Assembly: GCA_947259505.1 (NCBI GenBank)
Contig: CAMYLT010000001.1
Coordinates: forward strand, 1 to 64,000
Source of the DNA: an uncultured Porticoccus sp.
GTDB taxonomy: Bacteria > Pseudomonadota > Gammaproteobacteria > Pseudomonadales > Porticoccaceae
Direction of reading: 5' to 3'
DNA: 64,000 nt
The notes under the pieces were generated by a model, which was not told the origin of the DNA, did not search any database, and worked only from the letters and a program-made list of their open reading frames with translations. This document shows positions 16,750 to 26,118 of this stretch, in pieces (position 1 is the stretch's first letter; every line of letters starts with the position of its first letter). A program made the position numbers and the translations under genes.

Positions 16750-17802
16750 TTAGCGACGCTTGTGCAATGCCAGTGTCAGCAGTTTGAAACTGCGATTTTC
16801 TGCCAGATTTTCCACCAACATCCCCTGATCGTCAGCACATTGCTCCAGCGGGACAAAACGATTCACCACAAACAGTCCTTTTCCGCCTGGTTTCAGGTGT
16901 TGGCGACAGCTGGCGACAAAACGGCTGGTGAGTTTGTTGTCAGTGCCAAAGCCCTGGTGAAATGGCGGGTTGCAGATCACCGCATCAAATTTTTCCGCAA
17001 CGGTGTCACCACAGTCTCCCGCAATGACTTCGCCGGCAATGGCCAGCGCGTCAAAATTTTGCTGGCAGGCCAGGATGGCCGCCGCATTATTGTCCGTGGC
17101 AACAATGGTGGCGGAACTCAGCCGCGAGGTCATCGCCGACAAATAGCCGTAACCGCAGCCCAGATCGAGGATGGTGGCGGGTGCCGTTGTGAAACGTTGT
17201 AAAAAGTCGGGCAAATGTTCAGCCAGGAGCGTGCTGCCCTGATCAATTTTGTTCCAGCCGAACTGACCAGGTTTGCTATACAGCTTGAGGCCATCAACAT
17301 CAATACAGGGCCTTAGTTGAGCGTAGTCCTGATCGTCCAGGGGAGAGGAGCCAGTGGTGAGCTTGTGCAGAATCGCGAGATAGTAGTTGCCATGTTTTTC
17401 CGCTTTACGGAGATCGCCAAAGTAGCATCCGGCCTTTTCGGTATAGGTCTTGATGCCGTCGCTCTTGGCGCCAGCGATGCACAACGTGCCGTTATCCGGG
17501 AGTAGACGGCGGGCCTGATTGATGATGTGGTGCGCTACCGGTTTTTCCTTGGCGACCCGAAACAGCACCTGATTAAAACTACCCTCGGCAAAAGTGTCCA
17601 AAGCAAAATCATTGAACAGGCAATTAAACCCTTCGGCCTGTGCCCGCTGCTGCAGGTCATAGCGGTTGGTAACGATGGTCAGCTCCGCCCGCTGCAACAA
17701 GGAGAGCGGGGATTCGCAGAGGTTTTCGTCCGCCACCAGCAATTGTGGACCCTCAACGAGTTGCTGCTGCTGTGCCAGCAGGAGCAGTGCGGGATCGCTC
17801 AT
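16750..17802 (-). CDS. rsmC: RsmC-type rRNA guanine-N2 methyltransferase
   Basis: The 350-residue protein has the two-domain layout of RsmC/RlmG: a degenerate N-terminal methyltransferase-like half and a C-terminal catalytic half. The catalytic half has the SAM loop LDLGCGYGYLSA and the N2-guanine motif NPPFHQG. RsmC methylates G1207 of 16S rRNA, while the paralogue RlmG acts on 23S rRNA G1835. Length and motifs favour RsmC, but the pair is hard to separate by eye. The start at 17802 overlaps the rsuA stop by 4 bases, giving an rRNA-modification operon (rsuA then rsmC). Confidence 0.85.
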   Translation of the reverse strand: MSDPALLLLAQQQQLVEGPQLLVADENLCESPLSLLQRAELTIVTNRYDLQQRAQAEGFNCLFNDFALDTFAEGSFNQVLFRVAKEKPVAHHIINQARRLLPDNGTLCIAGAKSDGIKTYTEKAGCYFGDLRKAEKHGNYYLAILHKLTTGSSPLDDQDYAQLRPCIDVDGLKLYSKPGQFGWNKIDQGSTLLAEHLPDFLQRFTTAPATILDLGCGYGYLSAMTSRLSSATIVATDNNAAAILACQQNFDALAIAGEVIAGDCGDTVAEKFDAVICNPPFHQGFGTDNKLTSRFVASCRQHLKPGGKGLFVVNRFVPLEQCADDQGMLVENLAENRSFKLLTLALHKRR

Positions 17803-18500
17803 GATATTTGTACCACGCTGTCAATTTCTTGCTGTGTCAGGGGGCGATACTCTCCGGGCGCGAGAGTATCGTCCAGTTCAATCTGTCCCACCCGGAGCCG
17901 GTGCAGCTTGGTGACCCGGTTGCCGATCGCGGCAAACATCCTTTTTACCTGGTGGTATTTGCCTTCGCTAATGGTCAGTAGCGCACAACGCTCACCAGTA
18001 ATCTCCAGGTCTGCTGGCAAGCAGCGCCGCTTCTCGCCGTCCAGCCACAGGCCATCGCGGAATTTTTTCACCATGGCTTCATTGAGGGGGTCGGCGAACT
18101 CAACCTGATAGGTTTTGCGGCATTGGCTGCGGGGAGAGGTAATGCGATGGTTCCACTGGCCATCATCGGTGATCAGCAGTAGGCCGGTGGTGTCAATATC
18201 GAGCCGCCCGGCAATTTGTAATTGTTCGGGGCGAGGTTCATCCAGCAAATCCAGTGCTGTGGGATGCTCGCTGTCCTTGGTGGCAGAGACTACCCCTGCT
18301 GGTTTGTACAGCATCAGGTAGCGCGCATGCGGGGTGTGTATTAAAACGTCATCAACACTTATCTGATCGTCCTCGGTAACGACTGTGGCGGCGTTGTTTG
18401 CAGCGTTGCCGTTAATCAGCACCCGTCCTTCACGCACCAGATGCTTGATCTGGGAGCGTGAGTAGTCGGAGGCATTGCTGATGAATCGGTCCAATCGCAC
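17799..18500 (-). CDS. rsuA: 16S rRNA pseudouridine-516 synthase RsuA
   Basis: RsuA isomerises U516 of 16S rRNA. It has an N-terminal S4 RNA-binding domain (RLDRFISNASDYSRSQIK onward) and a RluB/RsuA-type catalytic domain with the active Asp in GRLDIDTTGLLL, followed by the EGKYHQVKRM motif. The GTG at 18500 gives 233 residues, matching the known length, and has GGA 9 bases upstream. The open frame continues 61 codons further upstream but that extension is not family-like. The gene lies between the HAD phosphatase and rsmC on the same strand. Confidence 0.93.
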   Translation of the reverse strand: MRLDRFISNASDYSRSQIKHLVREGRVLINGNAANNAATVVTEDDQISVDDVLIHTPHARYLMLYKPAGVVSATKDSEHPTALDLLDEPRPEQLQIAGRLDIDTTGLLLITDDGQWNHRITSPRSQCRKTYQVEFADPLNEAMVKKFRDGLWLDGEKRRCLPADLEITGERCALLTISEGKYHQVKRMFAAIGNRVTKLHRLRVGQIELDDTLAPGEYRPLTQQEIDSVVQIS

Positions 18501-18570
18501 TGATGAAATTCCATGGCTGTGATGAGAAAAGTGTGCGGTATCTGCAGAGGTCAGGCAATGGCGACGCAGC

Positions 18571-19227
18571 TCAGTCGCGTAGGCTGATAATTTCCCAGCC
18601 CCGTTGTAGGGCCACTTGCCGCAATTGGTCGCAGGGGTCGACAGCCACTGGGCGATCCACGATCTCAAGCAGCGGCAAGTCATTTATTGAATCGCTGTAG
18701 AAGCAGCTGCCAGTGAGATTTTGCCCGGCCTCTGATAACCAGGCGTTGAGGCGCACTACTTTGCCCTCTTTATAGCTGGGCACCCCGGACACTTTTCCGG
18801 TATAACGCCCGCCAATCTGCTCGGGCTCTGTGGCAATGACCACATCGGCTCCCAGTTTTTTACAGATAGGTTCCACCACAAAGCGGTTGGTGGACGTGAT
18901 GATGATGAGCAGGTCGCCCTGTTGCCTGTGTTGTTGTATTAGATTCTCGGCACGGGGCAGCCACATGGTGGCAATCACCTCTTCCATGAACTGCTCGTGG
19001 AGGCGAGCCAGCTCTGCCTCTTCAGTTTTAGCCAGGGGTTGCAGCGCAAATTCGAGGTAGGCATTCATGTCCAGCCGACCGTTCTGATAATCCTGGTAAA
19101 ACTGATCATTCATCCGTTTGTAATAGGCTGGGTCTACTCTGTTGTGGGCGACGAGAAACTCGCCCCAGCCGTGATCGCTGTCACCGGCAATTAGTGTATT
19201 GTCGAGGTCAAACAGGGCGAGTGACAT
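18571..19227 (-). CDS. HAD-superfamily IB phosphatase, possible histidinol-phosphatase
   Basis: The 218-residue protein has HAD motif I ALFDLDNTL (Asp nucleophile), motif II in IIITSTN, and motif IV in FYSDSINDLPLLE. The helical cap and length fit the SerB-like HAD-IB family. In Pseudomonas aeruginosa the gene in the same place, divergent from rppH-ptsP, is a close relative that has been linked to histidinol-phosphate hydrolysis. I transfer that only tentatively. The ATG at 19227 is preferred to a GTG 18 bases upstream because homologues begin just before the DLDNTL motif. It is probably the first gene of a run with rsuA and rsmC. Confidence 0.83.
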   Translation of the reverse strand: MSLALFDLDNTLIAGDSDHGWGEFLVAHNRVDPAYYKRMNDQFYQDYQNGRLDMNAYLEFALQPLAKTEEAELARLHEQFMEEVIATMWLPRAENLIQQHRQQGDLLIIITSTNRFVVEPICKKLGADVVIATEPEQIGGRYTGKVSGVPSYKEGKVVRLNAWLSEAGQNLTGSCFYSDSINDLPLLEIVDRPVAVDPCDQLRQVALQRGWEIISLRD

Positions 19228-19359
19228 GGCGCTGAGGTGGCTCACTGGTCAAAAAGGCGCTCTAGCTTAACGAGAGAAGGGACTGTCCTCAACTAAGTAT
19301 TTGATGTAAGTTTGCCCATTCGCATTATTATTAATAAGAAGAAATACAGGGGTTCGATT

Positions 19360-19848
19360 GTGGTCGATCGAGAAGGGTTTCGCCCTAATGTGGGTATTGT
19401 GATCTCCGACGGCGCGGGAAAATTGCTGTGGGCCAAGCGGATTGGTCAGAACGCCTGGCAGTTTCCCCAAGGGGGCATCAATCGTGACGAAAAGCCGGAA
19501 GATGCTTTATTTCGTGAACTCTATGAAGAAGTTGGCCTTGAATCCGGCGATGTGGAGGTGCTGGGTTGTACCCGCGGCTGGCTTCGTTACCGTCTACCCA
19601 AGGCGATGCAGCGCAAAAACAGTAAGCCGTTGTGTGTCGGACAAAAACAGAAGTGGTTTTTGTTGAAGTTGATCGGTGAAGAAAGCCGAATCAGGTTGGA
19701 TCTCAATATAAAACCGGAATTTGACCACTGGCAGTGGGTCAATTACTGGTACCCGGTAAGTCAGGTGATTGACTTTAAAAGGGATGTTTATCGAAGAGCG
19801 CTCAAGGAATTGGCCCCATTGCAGTGTGAAATGGAGCGAGAGATATAG
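19360..19848 (+). CDS. rppH: RNA pyrophosphohydrolase RppH
   Basis: RppH removes pyrophosphate from 5'-triphosphate RNA ends and so starts RNase E-dependent mRNA decay. The Nudix box [17 protein letters not shown] continuing into YEEVGLE has all consensus residues. The GTG at 19360 is chosen: it yields [13 protein letters not shown] at the N-terminus, as in other RppH proteins, and AGGGG lies 7-8 bases upstream. The frame is open to 19312 but that extension is basic and not family-like. Length is 162 residues. The stop codon abuts the ptsP ATG with no gap, the same pairing as in E. coli and Pseudomonas. Confidence 0.95.
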   Translation: MVDREGFRPNVGIVISDGAGKLLWAKRIGQNAWQFPQGGINRDEKPEDALFRELYEEVGLESGDVEVLGCTRGWLRYRLPKAMQRKNSKPLCVGQKQKWFLLKLIGEESRIRLDLNIKPEFDHWQWVNYWYPVSQVIDFKRDVYRRALKELAPLQCEMEREI

Positions 19849-22128
19849 ATGTTAGAGTCACTGAGAACCATTGTTCAGGAGGTCAATGCCGCTAAGGACT
19901 TTAGCGAGGTGTTGCGGCTGATCGTCCATCTGGTCAAGCAGGTGATGGACACTGGCATGTGCTCAGTTTATTTGTACAGCCCCTCTACTAACACCTATGT
20001 ACTGATGGCGACCGATGGCCTTAATCCTGACTCGGTGGGGAAGGTGCACCTTTCCACCCGCGAGGGGCTGGTAGGCTTGGTTGCATCCCGTGCTGAGCCC
20101 ATTAATCTGGAAGAAGCTGAAGCGCACCCTAATTTCGCGTTTTTTCCAGAAACCGGCGAACAACGCTTTCGCTCATTTCTTGGTGCGCCAATTATTCATC
20201 ATCGCAAGGTGCTGGGCGTGTTGGTGGTGCAGGAGCACGATCGTCGCCGCTTTGATGAGAGCGAAGAGTCTTTCCTGGTTACCGTCTCGGCCCAGCTGGC
20301 GGGTGTGATTGCTCACGCTGATGCCACCGGTGAACTGGAGCGATTACTCAACCCGCGGCAAGTTGCAGTCCATGAACGTATCTACCCGGGCGTGCCCAGT
20401 GCACCCGGGGTTGCCATTGGTACAGTAGTGGTGGTGTCTCCATCAGCTGATCTCAATGCTGTGCCAGAGCGAAGGGTGCTCGATATCGAGGCCGAGCTGT
20501 GTCAATTTCGCCAGGCGATGGAGCAGACCAAGCGGGAAATCCGGGTGCTCGACGCCAGTATGGTCGGCAAGCTCAGCGACGAGGAGCGGGCGCTGTTTGA
20601 TGTGTATGTGCGCATGCTGGATGATCACGCCATGGGCGGCGAGGTGATCGGCCAGATTAAAGAGGGATTGTGTGCGCAGAGTGCTTGGGCCCAAGTCGTG
20701 CTGCGACATGTCCGCATGTTCAAGAGCATGAAAGATTCCTATCTGCGAGAACGCGCATCCGATGTTGAGGATCTGGGCCGTCGAGTTTTGGCCAATCTGC
20801 AACAGAGTGAAACCAAGCGCACCACATTCCCCGACAATATGATTATGGTGGGAGAAGAGCTGTCTGCCGCCTCTTTTGCAGATGTGCCGCTGGAAAAAAT
20901 CGCTGCCATTGTTTCAGTGAAGGGTTCTCGCAACTCTCATATGGCAATCCTGGGCCGTGCCATCGGTATTCCCACCGTGATGGGTGTCGTGGACCTGCCC
21001 TGGGGGCGCCTCGATGGAGAGCACGTGATTGTCGACGGGCATACCGGGCAGGTAATAGTGTCGCCCCGGGATGAACTGCGTCAAACCTACATTCAGCAAA
21101 TCTATGAAGAGAAGCTGCTGGCGGCAGACCTGGAAAAACTGACCGATGAGCCCTGTGTGACGGCCGATGGCCACCACCTGTCCCTCTGGGTAAACACCGG
21201 ACTGCGGCTGGATTCCCAGCTGTCACTGGATCGCGGTGCAGAGGGAGTCGGCTTGTATCGGACTGAGATTCCGTTCCTGATGTTGGATCGCTTCCCCTCT
21301 GAAGAGGAGCAGCGCAAGGCTTACCGCGAACATCTTGAGATGTTTTCGCCGCGCACGGTGACCATGCGGACGCTGGATATCGGTGGTGACAAAGATTTAC
21401 CCTATTTCCCCATTGACGAGGCCAACCCGTTTCTTGGCTGGCGAGGTATTCGTATCTGTCTGGATCACCCGGAACTTTTCCTGGTGCAGCTGAGGGCCAT
21501 GATGCGTGCCAGCGAGGGATTGAATAACTTGAGTATCCTGCTGCCGATGATTTCCAGCGTGCCGGAGCTTGAAAGTGCGCTTCAGCTCATCTACCAAGTG
21601 TATGACGAACTCACCGAGGAAGAGGGATACCAGATAGAAATGCCCAATGTTGGCGCGATGATAGAGGTGCCAGCGGCGGTTTACCAAATTCGTGAGTTGG
21701 CCCGTCGAGTCGACTTCCTTTCCGTGGGCACTAACGATTTAACCCAGTATCTGTTGGCGGTGGATCGCAATAATCCACGAGTCGCCGATTTATACAATGC
21801 CTGCCACCCTAGTGTATTGCGAGCCTTGGCGGCTATTGTCGATGGGGCGCGGGGTGAGGATACGCCGGTCAGTGTCTGTGGTGAGATGGCGGGAGATCCC
21901 ATCGGGGCGGTACTGCTGATGGCGTTGGGGTTCAGGGTATTGTCCATGAGCGCGACCAACCTGCTCAAGGTCAAGGCTATCTTGCGGCAGGTCAGCTTGG
22001 CTGAGGCCGAGCAACTGTTGGAAGAGGTGATGTTGATGCCCGATGCGACATCCATCTCAAAGCACATGGAAAAGGCATTGAAAAAGCCAGAAGTGGCGGC
22101 ACTGTTTCGTCGCACTAACCTTCACTGA
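19849..22128 (+). CDS. ptsP: PtsP, enzyme I of the nitrogen phosphotransferase system
   Basis: PtsP (EI-Ntr) autophosphorylates from phosphoenolpyruvate and passes phosphate to NPr and EIIA-Ntr, linking nitrogen and carbon status to regulation. The 759-residue protein has an N-terminal GAF sensor domain (about 1-165), the HPr-binding/phosphohistidine domain with His364 in SRNSHMAILGRAIGIP, and the C-terminal PEP-binding TIM barrel (TEIPFLMLDRFPSEEEQ, FLSVGTNDLTQY, CGEMAGDP). The gene starts immediately after rppH. Its 3' end overlaps the convergent NRDE gene by 7 bases. NPr and EIIA-Ntr are not in the window. Confidence 0.97.
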   Translation: MLESLRTIVQEVNAAKDFSEVLRLIVHLVKQVMDTGMCSVYLYSPSTNTYVLMATDGLNPDSVGKVHLSTREGLVGLVASRAEPINLEEAEAHPNFAFFPETGEQRFRSFLGAPIIHHRKVLGVLVVQEHDRRRFDESEESFLVTVSAQLAGVIAHADATGELERLLNPRQVAVHERIYPGVPSAPGVAIGTVVVVSPSADLNAVPERRVLDIEAELCQFRQAMEQTKREIRVLDASMVGKLSDEERALFDVYVRMLDDHAMGGEVIGQIKEGLCAQSAWAQVVLRHVRMFKSMKDSYLRERASDVEDLGRRVLANLQQSETKRTTFPDNMIMVGEELSAASFADVPLEKIAAIVSVKGSRNSHMAILGRAIGIPTVMGVVDLPWGRLDGEHVIVDGHTGQVIVSPRDELRQTYIQQIYEEKLLAADLEKLTDEPCVTADGHHLSLWVNTGLRLDSQLSLDRGAEGVGLYRTEIPFLMLDRFPSEEEQRKAYREHLEMFSPRTVTMRTLDIGGDKDLPYFPIDEANPFLGWRGIRICLDHPELFLVQLRAMMRASEGLNNLSILLPMISSVPELESALQLIYQVYDELTEEEGYQIEMPNVGAMIEVPAAVYQIRELARRVDFLSVGTNDLTQYLLAVDRNNPRVADLYNACHPSVLRALAAIVDGARGEDTPVSVCGEMAGDPIGAVLLMALGFRVLSMSATNLLKVKAILRQVSLAEAEQLLEEVMLMPDATSISKHMEKALKKPEVAALFRRTNLH

Positions 22129-22889
22129 TCCGTTTGGCGTATCAGGAACTCACTACATTTACCTTTGCTGCCACCCTCTCCGTAATTTTGCTCCAGCAGT
22201 GATATATCGCCGTGCGGGTTCTTCATCAGGACCGTGGTAGAGCGAGTGCCATAATTCGCTGACCGAATAAAGGGCGGTGACAGCATGCGCTCCAATTCAA
22301 GCCCAACACCGGTATCCGGCAGCAATTCGTCGGCATAGGGGGTATCCCTTTGCAGACATGAGAGCAGGGCTTCGGGTTCTGGGTTGGGGGTGCAGATCAG
22401 GGCGGCCAGGGCTTCCCTGGCATGCACAGCTTTGGGCCAGGGGCTGTCCAGCAAATGGTTGGAAAGAGAATAAATCCCCGGTGCCAGTTGCTTTGGGTTT
22501 GGTTCCCGGTTGGAGCAATACAGCAGCTGGTCATCATCTCCCAGTAGCAGATTGAAACCGCCAAACAGATTGCCGTTGTGGAGAGCTTCTGCCGCAAAGT
22601 GTTCGATGGGTTCCTCTCCCATCAGGAAATTGGCGGTCAGTTCGCCGCGAGATCGCGGTGCTGTGGCAGCTTCGCCTTCGCGGTAGTTGGTGACGGCTGT
22701 CCAGCGGCCATCTCGGCGGATACCCATCCAGGTCCCCCCGGCCTGAAGATCGCGTCCTCCCAGAATCGCGGGGTTTTCCTCCCAGAAATGGGCAGTAGCC
22801 GTGGGGCGCCGATAGTATTCATCGCGATTGGCCACCAGGATCAGGGGAAATTGGGCATGGCTCTGCCATGCAAAGACAATCAGGCACAT
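22122..22889 (-). CDS. NRDE-family (TANGO2-like) protein
   Basis: From the ATG at 22889 the 255-residue protein begins MCLIVFAW and contains LVANRDEYYRRPT, the motif that names the NRDE/TANGO2 family. Family members have an Ntn-hydrolase-like fold with Cys2 as a candidate N-terminal nucleophile. A role in heme handling has been proposed for animal TANGO2, but the bacterial function is unsettled. The frame extends to 22949, but those 20 residues would bury the conserved Cys. It converges on ptsP with a 7-base overlap and is divergent from lgt. Confidence 0.88.
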   Translation of the reverse strand: MCLIVFAWQSHAQFPLILVANRDEYYRRPTATAHFWEENPAILGGRDLQAGGTWMGIRRDGRWTAVTNYREGEAATAPRSRGELTANFLMGEEPIEHFAAEALHNGNLFGGFNLLLGDDDQLLYCSNREPNPKQLAPGIYSLSNHLLDSPWPKAVHAREALAALICTPNPEPEALLSCLQRDTPYADELLPDTGVGLELERMLSPPFIRSANYGTRSTTVLMKNPHGDISLLEQNYGEGGSKGKCSEFLIRQTDQ

Positions 22890-22957
22890 GGCATTATTGT
22901 AGCCCACCAGTCGACAGGCTATGATCCTTGCAACTCGAGCTGTAGCCAATTTATTTC

Positions 22958-23761
22958 ATGCTGAATTTCCCCGTCATCGATCCCATCGCTTTTGCCTTGG
23001 GGCCCCTCAAGGTTCACTGGTACGGATTGATGTATCTGTTTGGTTTCCTGGCCGCCTGGCGTTTGGCCCTGAAACGCAGTGAGCGCGCCTGGTCGCCGGT
23101 GCGACGCAAGCAGGTCGAGGATTTGGTGGTTTATTGCGCCTTCGGTGTCATTCTCGGTGGTCGCTTTGGGTATGTGCTGTTTTATAACCTGGACAAGTGG
23201 TTGTCTGATCCACTGTGGTTGTTCCGAGTCTGGGAAGGGGGAATGGCATTTCATGGCGGACTACTCGGCGTCCTGGTAGCCCTGTGGTTTTACAGCCGTC
23301 ATATTCAGCAATCTTTTCTGGCTCTGGGAGATTTTGTTGCTCCCATGGTGCCCATAGGGCTGGGCCTCGGGCGGTTGGGCAATTTTGTCGGCCAGGAACT
23401 ATGGGGGCGCCCCACTGATGCCTGGATGGGGATGGTGTTTCCCAATGATCCGGAACAGTTGCCCCGGCATCCGTCACAGCTCTATGAAGCTGCGTTGGAA
23501 GGATTGGTGTTGTTCGTGTTGTTAATGTGGTTCTCACGCAAGCCGCGACCAGCGGGGATGGTGGGCGGCCTGTTTCTGATGCTGTATGCCAGTTTCCGTT
23601 TTCTGGTGGAGTTTGTGCGCTCGCCAGACAATCATATCGGTTTCGACCTGTTCGACTGGATGACCCGCGGCCAGCTGTTGTGTCTGCCAATGTTCGCTTT
23701 GGGAGCCGGGGTCATGCTGTGGGGTTGGTGGCAGGCTAAAGCGGCTAAATCTGCCATCTGA
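22958..23761 (+). CDS. lgt: Prolipoprotein diacylglyceryl transferase Lgt
   Basis: Lgt transfers diacylglycerol from phosphatidylglycerol to the lipobox Cys of prolipoproteins in the inner membrane, the first step of lipoprotein maturation. At 267 residues with about seven transmembrane segments it has normal size. The conserved HGGLLG (in GGMAFHGGLLG), the Arg/Asn signature GRLGNFVGQELWGR and the Tyr in VHWYG are present. The usual second Asn of the signature is Gly here. The ATG at 22958 is used. thyA follows 18 bases later with its own AAGGA site. The organism needs Lgt for the lipoprotein encoded at 13472. Confidence 0.96.
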   Translation: MLNFPVIDPIAFALGPLKVHWYGLMYLFGFLAAWRLALKRSERAWSPVRRKQVEDLVVYCAFGVILGGRFGYVLFYNLDKWLSDPLWLFRVWEGGMAFHGGLLGVLVALWFYSRHIQQSFLALGDFVAPMVPIGLGLGRLGNFVGQELWGRPTDAWMGMVFPNDPEQLPRHPSQLYEAALEGLVLFVLLMWFSRKPRPAGMVGGLFLMLYASFRFLVEFVRSPDNHIGFDLFDWMTRGQLLCLPMFALGAGVMLWGWWQAKAAKSAI

Positions 23762-23779
23762 CTCGTTGTTGAAGGATAG

Positions 23780-24688
23780 ATGATGAAACAATACCTTGAC
23801 CTGATGCGTCATATTCGCGATCACGGGGTACGGAAGGAAGACCGTACCGGCACCGGTACTCTCAGTGTATTTGGTTATCAGATGCGCTTCGATCTGGCAG
23901 AGGGCTTTCCCCTCGTCACCACCAAAAAAGTTCACTTAAAGTCGATTGCCCATGAGTTATTGTGGTTTATCCGTGGCGATACCAATATCCGCTACCTGGT
24001 GCAGAACGGCGTAAATATCTGGAACGATTGGCCGTTTCAGAGCTGGCTCAATCAAACTGGCCAGGTCGACGATTACCCCATGTACAGTCCGGAATGGCGT
24101 GAGCACATGAAGTTGTTTGTCGCGCGAGTGAAAGAGGATGAGGTGTTTGCTCAGCAGTATGGCGACCTGGGGCCAGTGTATGGTCATCAGTGGCGCAACT
24201 TTGAGGGGGTGGATCAGTTGGCTCAAGTGGTCGAGGACATCCGCAACAATCCCGATTCCCGCCGCCTGATCGTTTCCGCCTGGAATCCCAAGGATATTCC
24301 TGTGATGGTCAAGTCGGGGTTGCCGCCGTGTCATAGCCTGTTCCAGTTTTATGTCACTGAAGGGCGGTTGTCCTGCCAGTTGTATCAACGCAGCGCCGAC
24401 GTGTTCCTCGGTGTGCCGTTCAATATCGCCTCCTACGCTTTGCTGACAATGATGGTGGCACAGGTCACCGGTCTGCAACCGGGTGATTTTGTTCATACCT
24501 TTGGCGATGCCCATCTCTATTCCAACCATCTGAGCCAAGTGGAGCAGCAACTGGACCGGGCGACATTTCCATTGCCGCGCATGCTCATCAACCCTGAGGT
24601 GAATGACTTGTTCTCATTCCAATTCGAGGATTTTGATTTGCAGGGTTACGAAGCCCATCCTCACATTCCCGCGCCAGTGGCGGTGTAA
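23780..24688 (+). CDS. thyA: Thymidylate synthase ThyA with an internal insertion
   Basis: ThyA methylates dUMP to dTMP using methylene-tetrahydrofolate. The catalytic Cys184 lies in [11 protein letters not shown], the phosphate-binding Arg pair in [13 protein letters not shown], and [16 protein letters not shown]-type folate contacts are represented by [14 protein letters not shown]. The protein is 302 residues, about 38 more than E. coli ThyA. The extra sequence is at about residues 85-126, between NIWNDW and [11 protein letters not shown]; a comparable small-domain insertion is known from Lactobacillus ThyA. The start could be 23780 or the adjacent ATG at 23783. It is followed by folA after 4 bases, which regenerates its folate product. 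Confidence 0.97.
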   Translation: MMKQYLDLMRHIRDHGVRKEDRTGTGTLSVFGYQMRFDLAEGFPLVTTKKVHLKSIAHELLWFIRGDTNIRYLVQNGVNIWNDWPFQSWLNQTGQVDDYPMYSPEWREHMKLFVARVKEDEVFAQQYGDLGPVYGHQWRNFEGVDQLAQVVEDIRNNPDSRRLIVSAWNPKDIPVMVKSGLPPCHSLFQFYVTEGRLSCQLYQRSADVFLGVPFNIASYALLTMMVAQVTGLQPGDFVHTFGDAHLYSNHLSQVEQQLDRATFPLPRMLINPEVNDLFSFQFEDFDLQGYEAHPHIPAPVAV

Positions 24689-24692
24689 CCTG

Positions 24693-25205
24693 ATGGCAAA
24701 ACTGACCCTGTCGCTGATCGTGGCCATGGCCCGAAACCGCGTGATCGGCCGTGATAACACGCTCCCCTGGCACCTGCCGGAGGATCTCAAGTACTTCAAG
24801 GCGGTGACCATGGGCAAGCCGATTCTGATGGGGCGCAAGACTTTTGAATCAATTGGGCGACCCTTGCCGGGACGACTCAATATCGTCATCACCCGTAATG
24901 CCAATTGGCAGCACCCCGGTGTCAGCGTGGCAGCTTCCCTGGATGAGGCGCTAGAGCTGGCTGGCCATGATCCGGCAGCGTCGGGGGTTGGTGAGGTCAT
25001 GGTGATTGGTGGAGAACAAATCTATCGTGCGGCTATCGAACAGGCGGATCGACTCTACATTACCCAAGTGGATGCCGAGGTGGTTGGTGACGCCTTTTTC
25101 CCTGAGTACGACGAGGCGATCTGGCATGAAACGGCACGTCAGCAGCCCGAGCAGCAGGGCGAGACGCCGTACTTCTTCCATGTGCTGGAACGGGGTCAAC
25201 ACTGA
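24693..25205 (+). CDS. folA: Dihydrofolate reductase
   Basis: FolA reduces dihydrofolate, the by-product of ThyA, to tetrahydrofolate with NADPH. The 170-residue protein shows SLIVAMARNRVIGRDNTLPW, the catalytic acidic residue in LPEDLKYFK, the NADPH-binding MGRKTFESIGRPLPGR and VIGGEQIY. The ATG at 24693, 4 bases after the thyA stop, is the only start that gives the expected N-terminus. The open frame upstream lies inside thyA. It is the last gene of the lgt-thyA-folA run. Confidence 0.97.
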   Translation: MAKLTLSLIVAMARNRVIGRDNTLPWHLPEDLKYFKAVTMGKPILMGRKTFESIGRPLPGRLNIVITRNANWQHPGVSVAASLDEALELAGHDPAASGVGEVMVIGGEQIYRAAIEQADRLYITQVDAEVVGDAFFPEYDEAIWHETARQQPEQQGETPYFFHVLERGQH

Positions 25206-25226
25206 ATTGAGTCACCGGTTAGGCAT

Positions 25227-25255
25227 TTGCGTCTACCGCAGGCCCTCCTGATAAT
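25227..25255 (+). promoter_or_regulatory. Candidate sigma70 promoter for the TonB2-type operon
   Basis: TTGCGT (25227-25232) and GATAAT (25250-25255, five of six matches) are separated by exactly 17 bases. They lie in the 112-base gap before the DUF3450 gene, 62 bases upstream of its ATG. I found no convincing Fur box around it by eye. Confidence 0.45.
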
Positions 25256-25317
25256 AGTCTCGTCGCACACTCGTGGGCTGATGGTGACGGGAAGTCAACA
25301 TGACAGGAATTTCATAA

Positions 25318-26118
25318 ATGAAACACATAATTGTCGGCGCCATTGACGTCGCTACGCGCAGACGACTGAAGTGGCTTTTGGCATTGCTGCTAGTGGTTGG
25401 GTTGCCACTTCACGCCACTGATGTGGATACGCTACTCAAGGCAGAAAATGCCAAGGTCTCAGCTGCCAAAGCTTCCCAGCAACGTGTCGATGCGCTGGCG
25501 GACCAGTCTGACGAACTGTTTCAGTCCTTCAAGCAGGTGAATAAGCAGATTGAGGGGCTGCAGGTGTATAACGCTCAGCTGGAAGCCCAGCTCGCCGATC
25601 AGCAGCAAACTATCGCCGACTTGGAAGCCTCCATCGAAAATGCCACCCTGATGGAGCGCCAACTCACGCCATTGACCCTGAAAATGATCAATGCCCTGGA
25701 GCAGTTCGTCGCACTGGATATGCCCTTTCTTCAGAGCGAGCGCAGCGAGCGCTTGGCGCGCTTGCGCAGCAATCAGGCGCGCGCTGACCTGAGCAGTGCA
25801 GAAAAATTTCGCCAAGTGTTAGAGGCCTACAAGATTGAAAGTGAATACGGCACCCGTATTGACAGCTATGCCGATACGGTAGACATCGATGGGCAGCCTC
25901 GGGAAGTGACTGTGCTGCGAGTGGGTCGGGTCGCTCTGCTATACCAGACTGCGGATCAGCAGGTGACCGCCGCCTGGGATAAGACGTCAGCCAGTTGGGT
26001 TGTCCTCGACAGTGGCGACTACCGCTATGCAGTGGCTCAGGGTATTCGTATCGCCCGCAAGCAAGCGGCAGTGGATCTGTTACAGCTACCGATCCCGGCG
26101 CCGGAGGTGGCCCAATGA
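25318..26118 (+). CDS. DUF3450 family periplasmic coiled-coil protein of a TonB2/TtpC operon
   Basis: The 266-residue protein has a basic N-terminus, a signal-type hydrophobic segment (LLALLLVVGLPLHA), then a long predicted coiled coil (about residues 38-115) and a beta-rich C-terminal part (VLRVGRVALLYQT). These are features of DUF3450, a family found at the head of TtpC-ExbB-ExbD-TonB clusters. Its role is probably structural within the periplasmic side of the complex, but it has not been assigned a mechanism. The stop overlaps the start of the next gene by 4 bases. Confidence 0.83.
   Translation: MKHIIVGAIDVATRRRLKWLLALLLVVGLPLHATDVDTLLKAENAKVSAAKASQQRVDALADQSDELFQSFKQVNKQIEGLQVYNAQLEAQLADQQQTIADLEASIENATLMERQLTPLTLKMINALEQFVALDMPFLQSERSERLARLRSNQARADLSSAEKFRQVLEAYKIESEYGTRIDSYADTVDIDGQPREVTVLRVGRVALLYQTADQQVTAAWDKTSASWVVLDSGDYRYAVAQGIRIARKQAAVDLLQLPIPAPEVAQ

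Noticed and set aside
25206-25317. Fur box before the TonB2 operon
   Set aside because: No stretch resembling the 19-base Fur consensus was found by eye, so iron control is not claimed.
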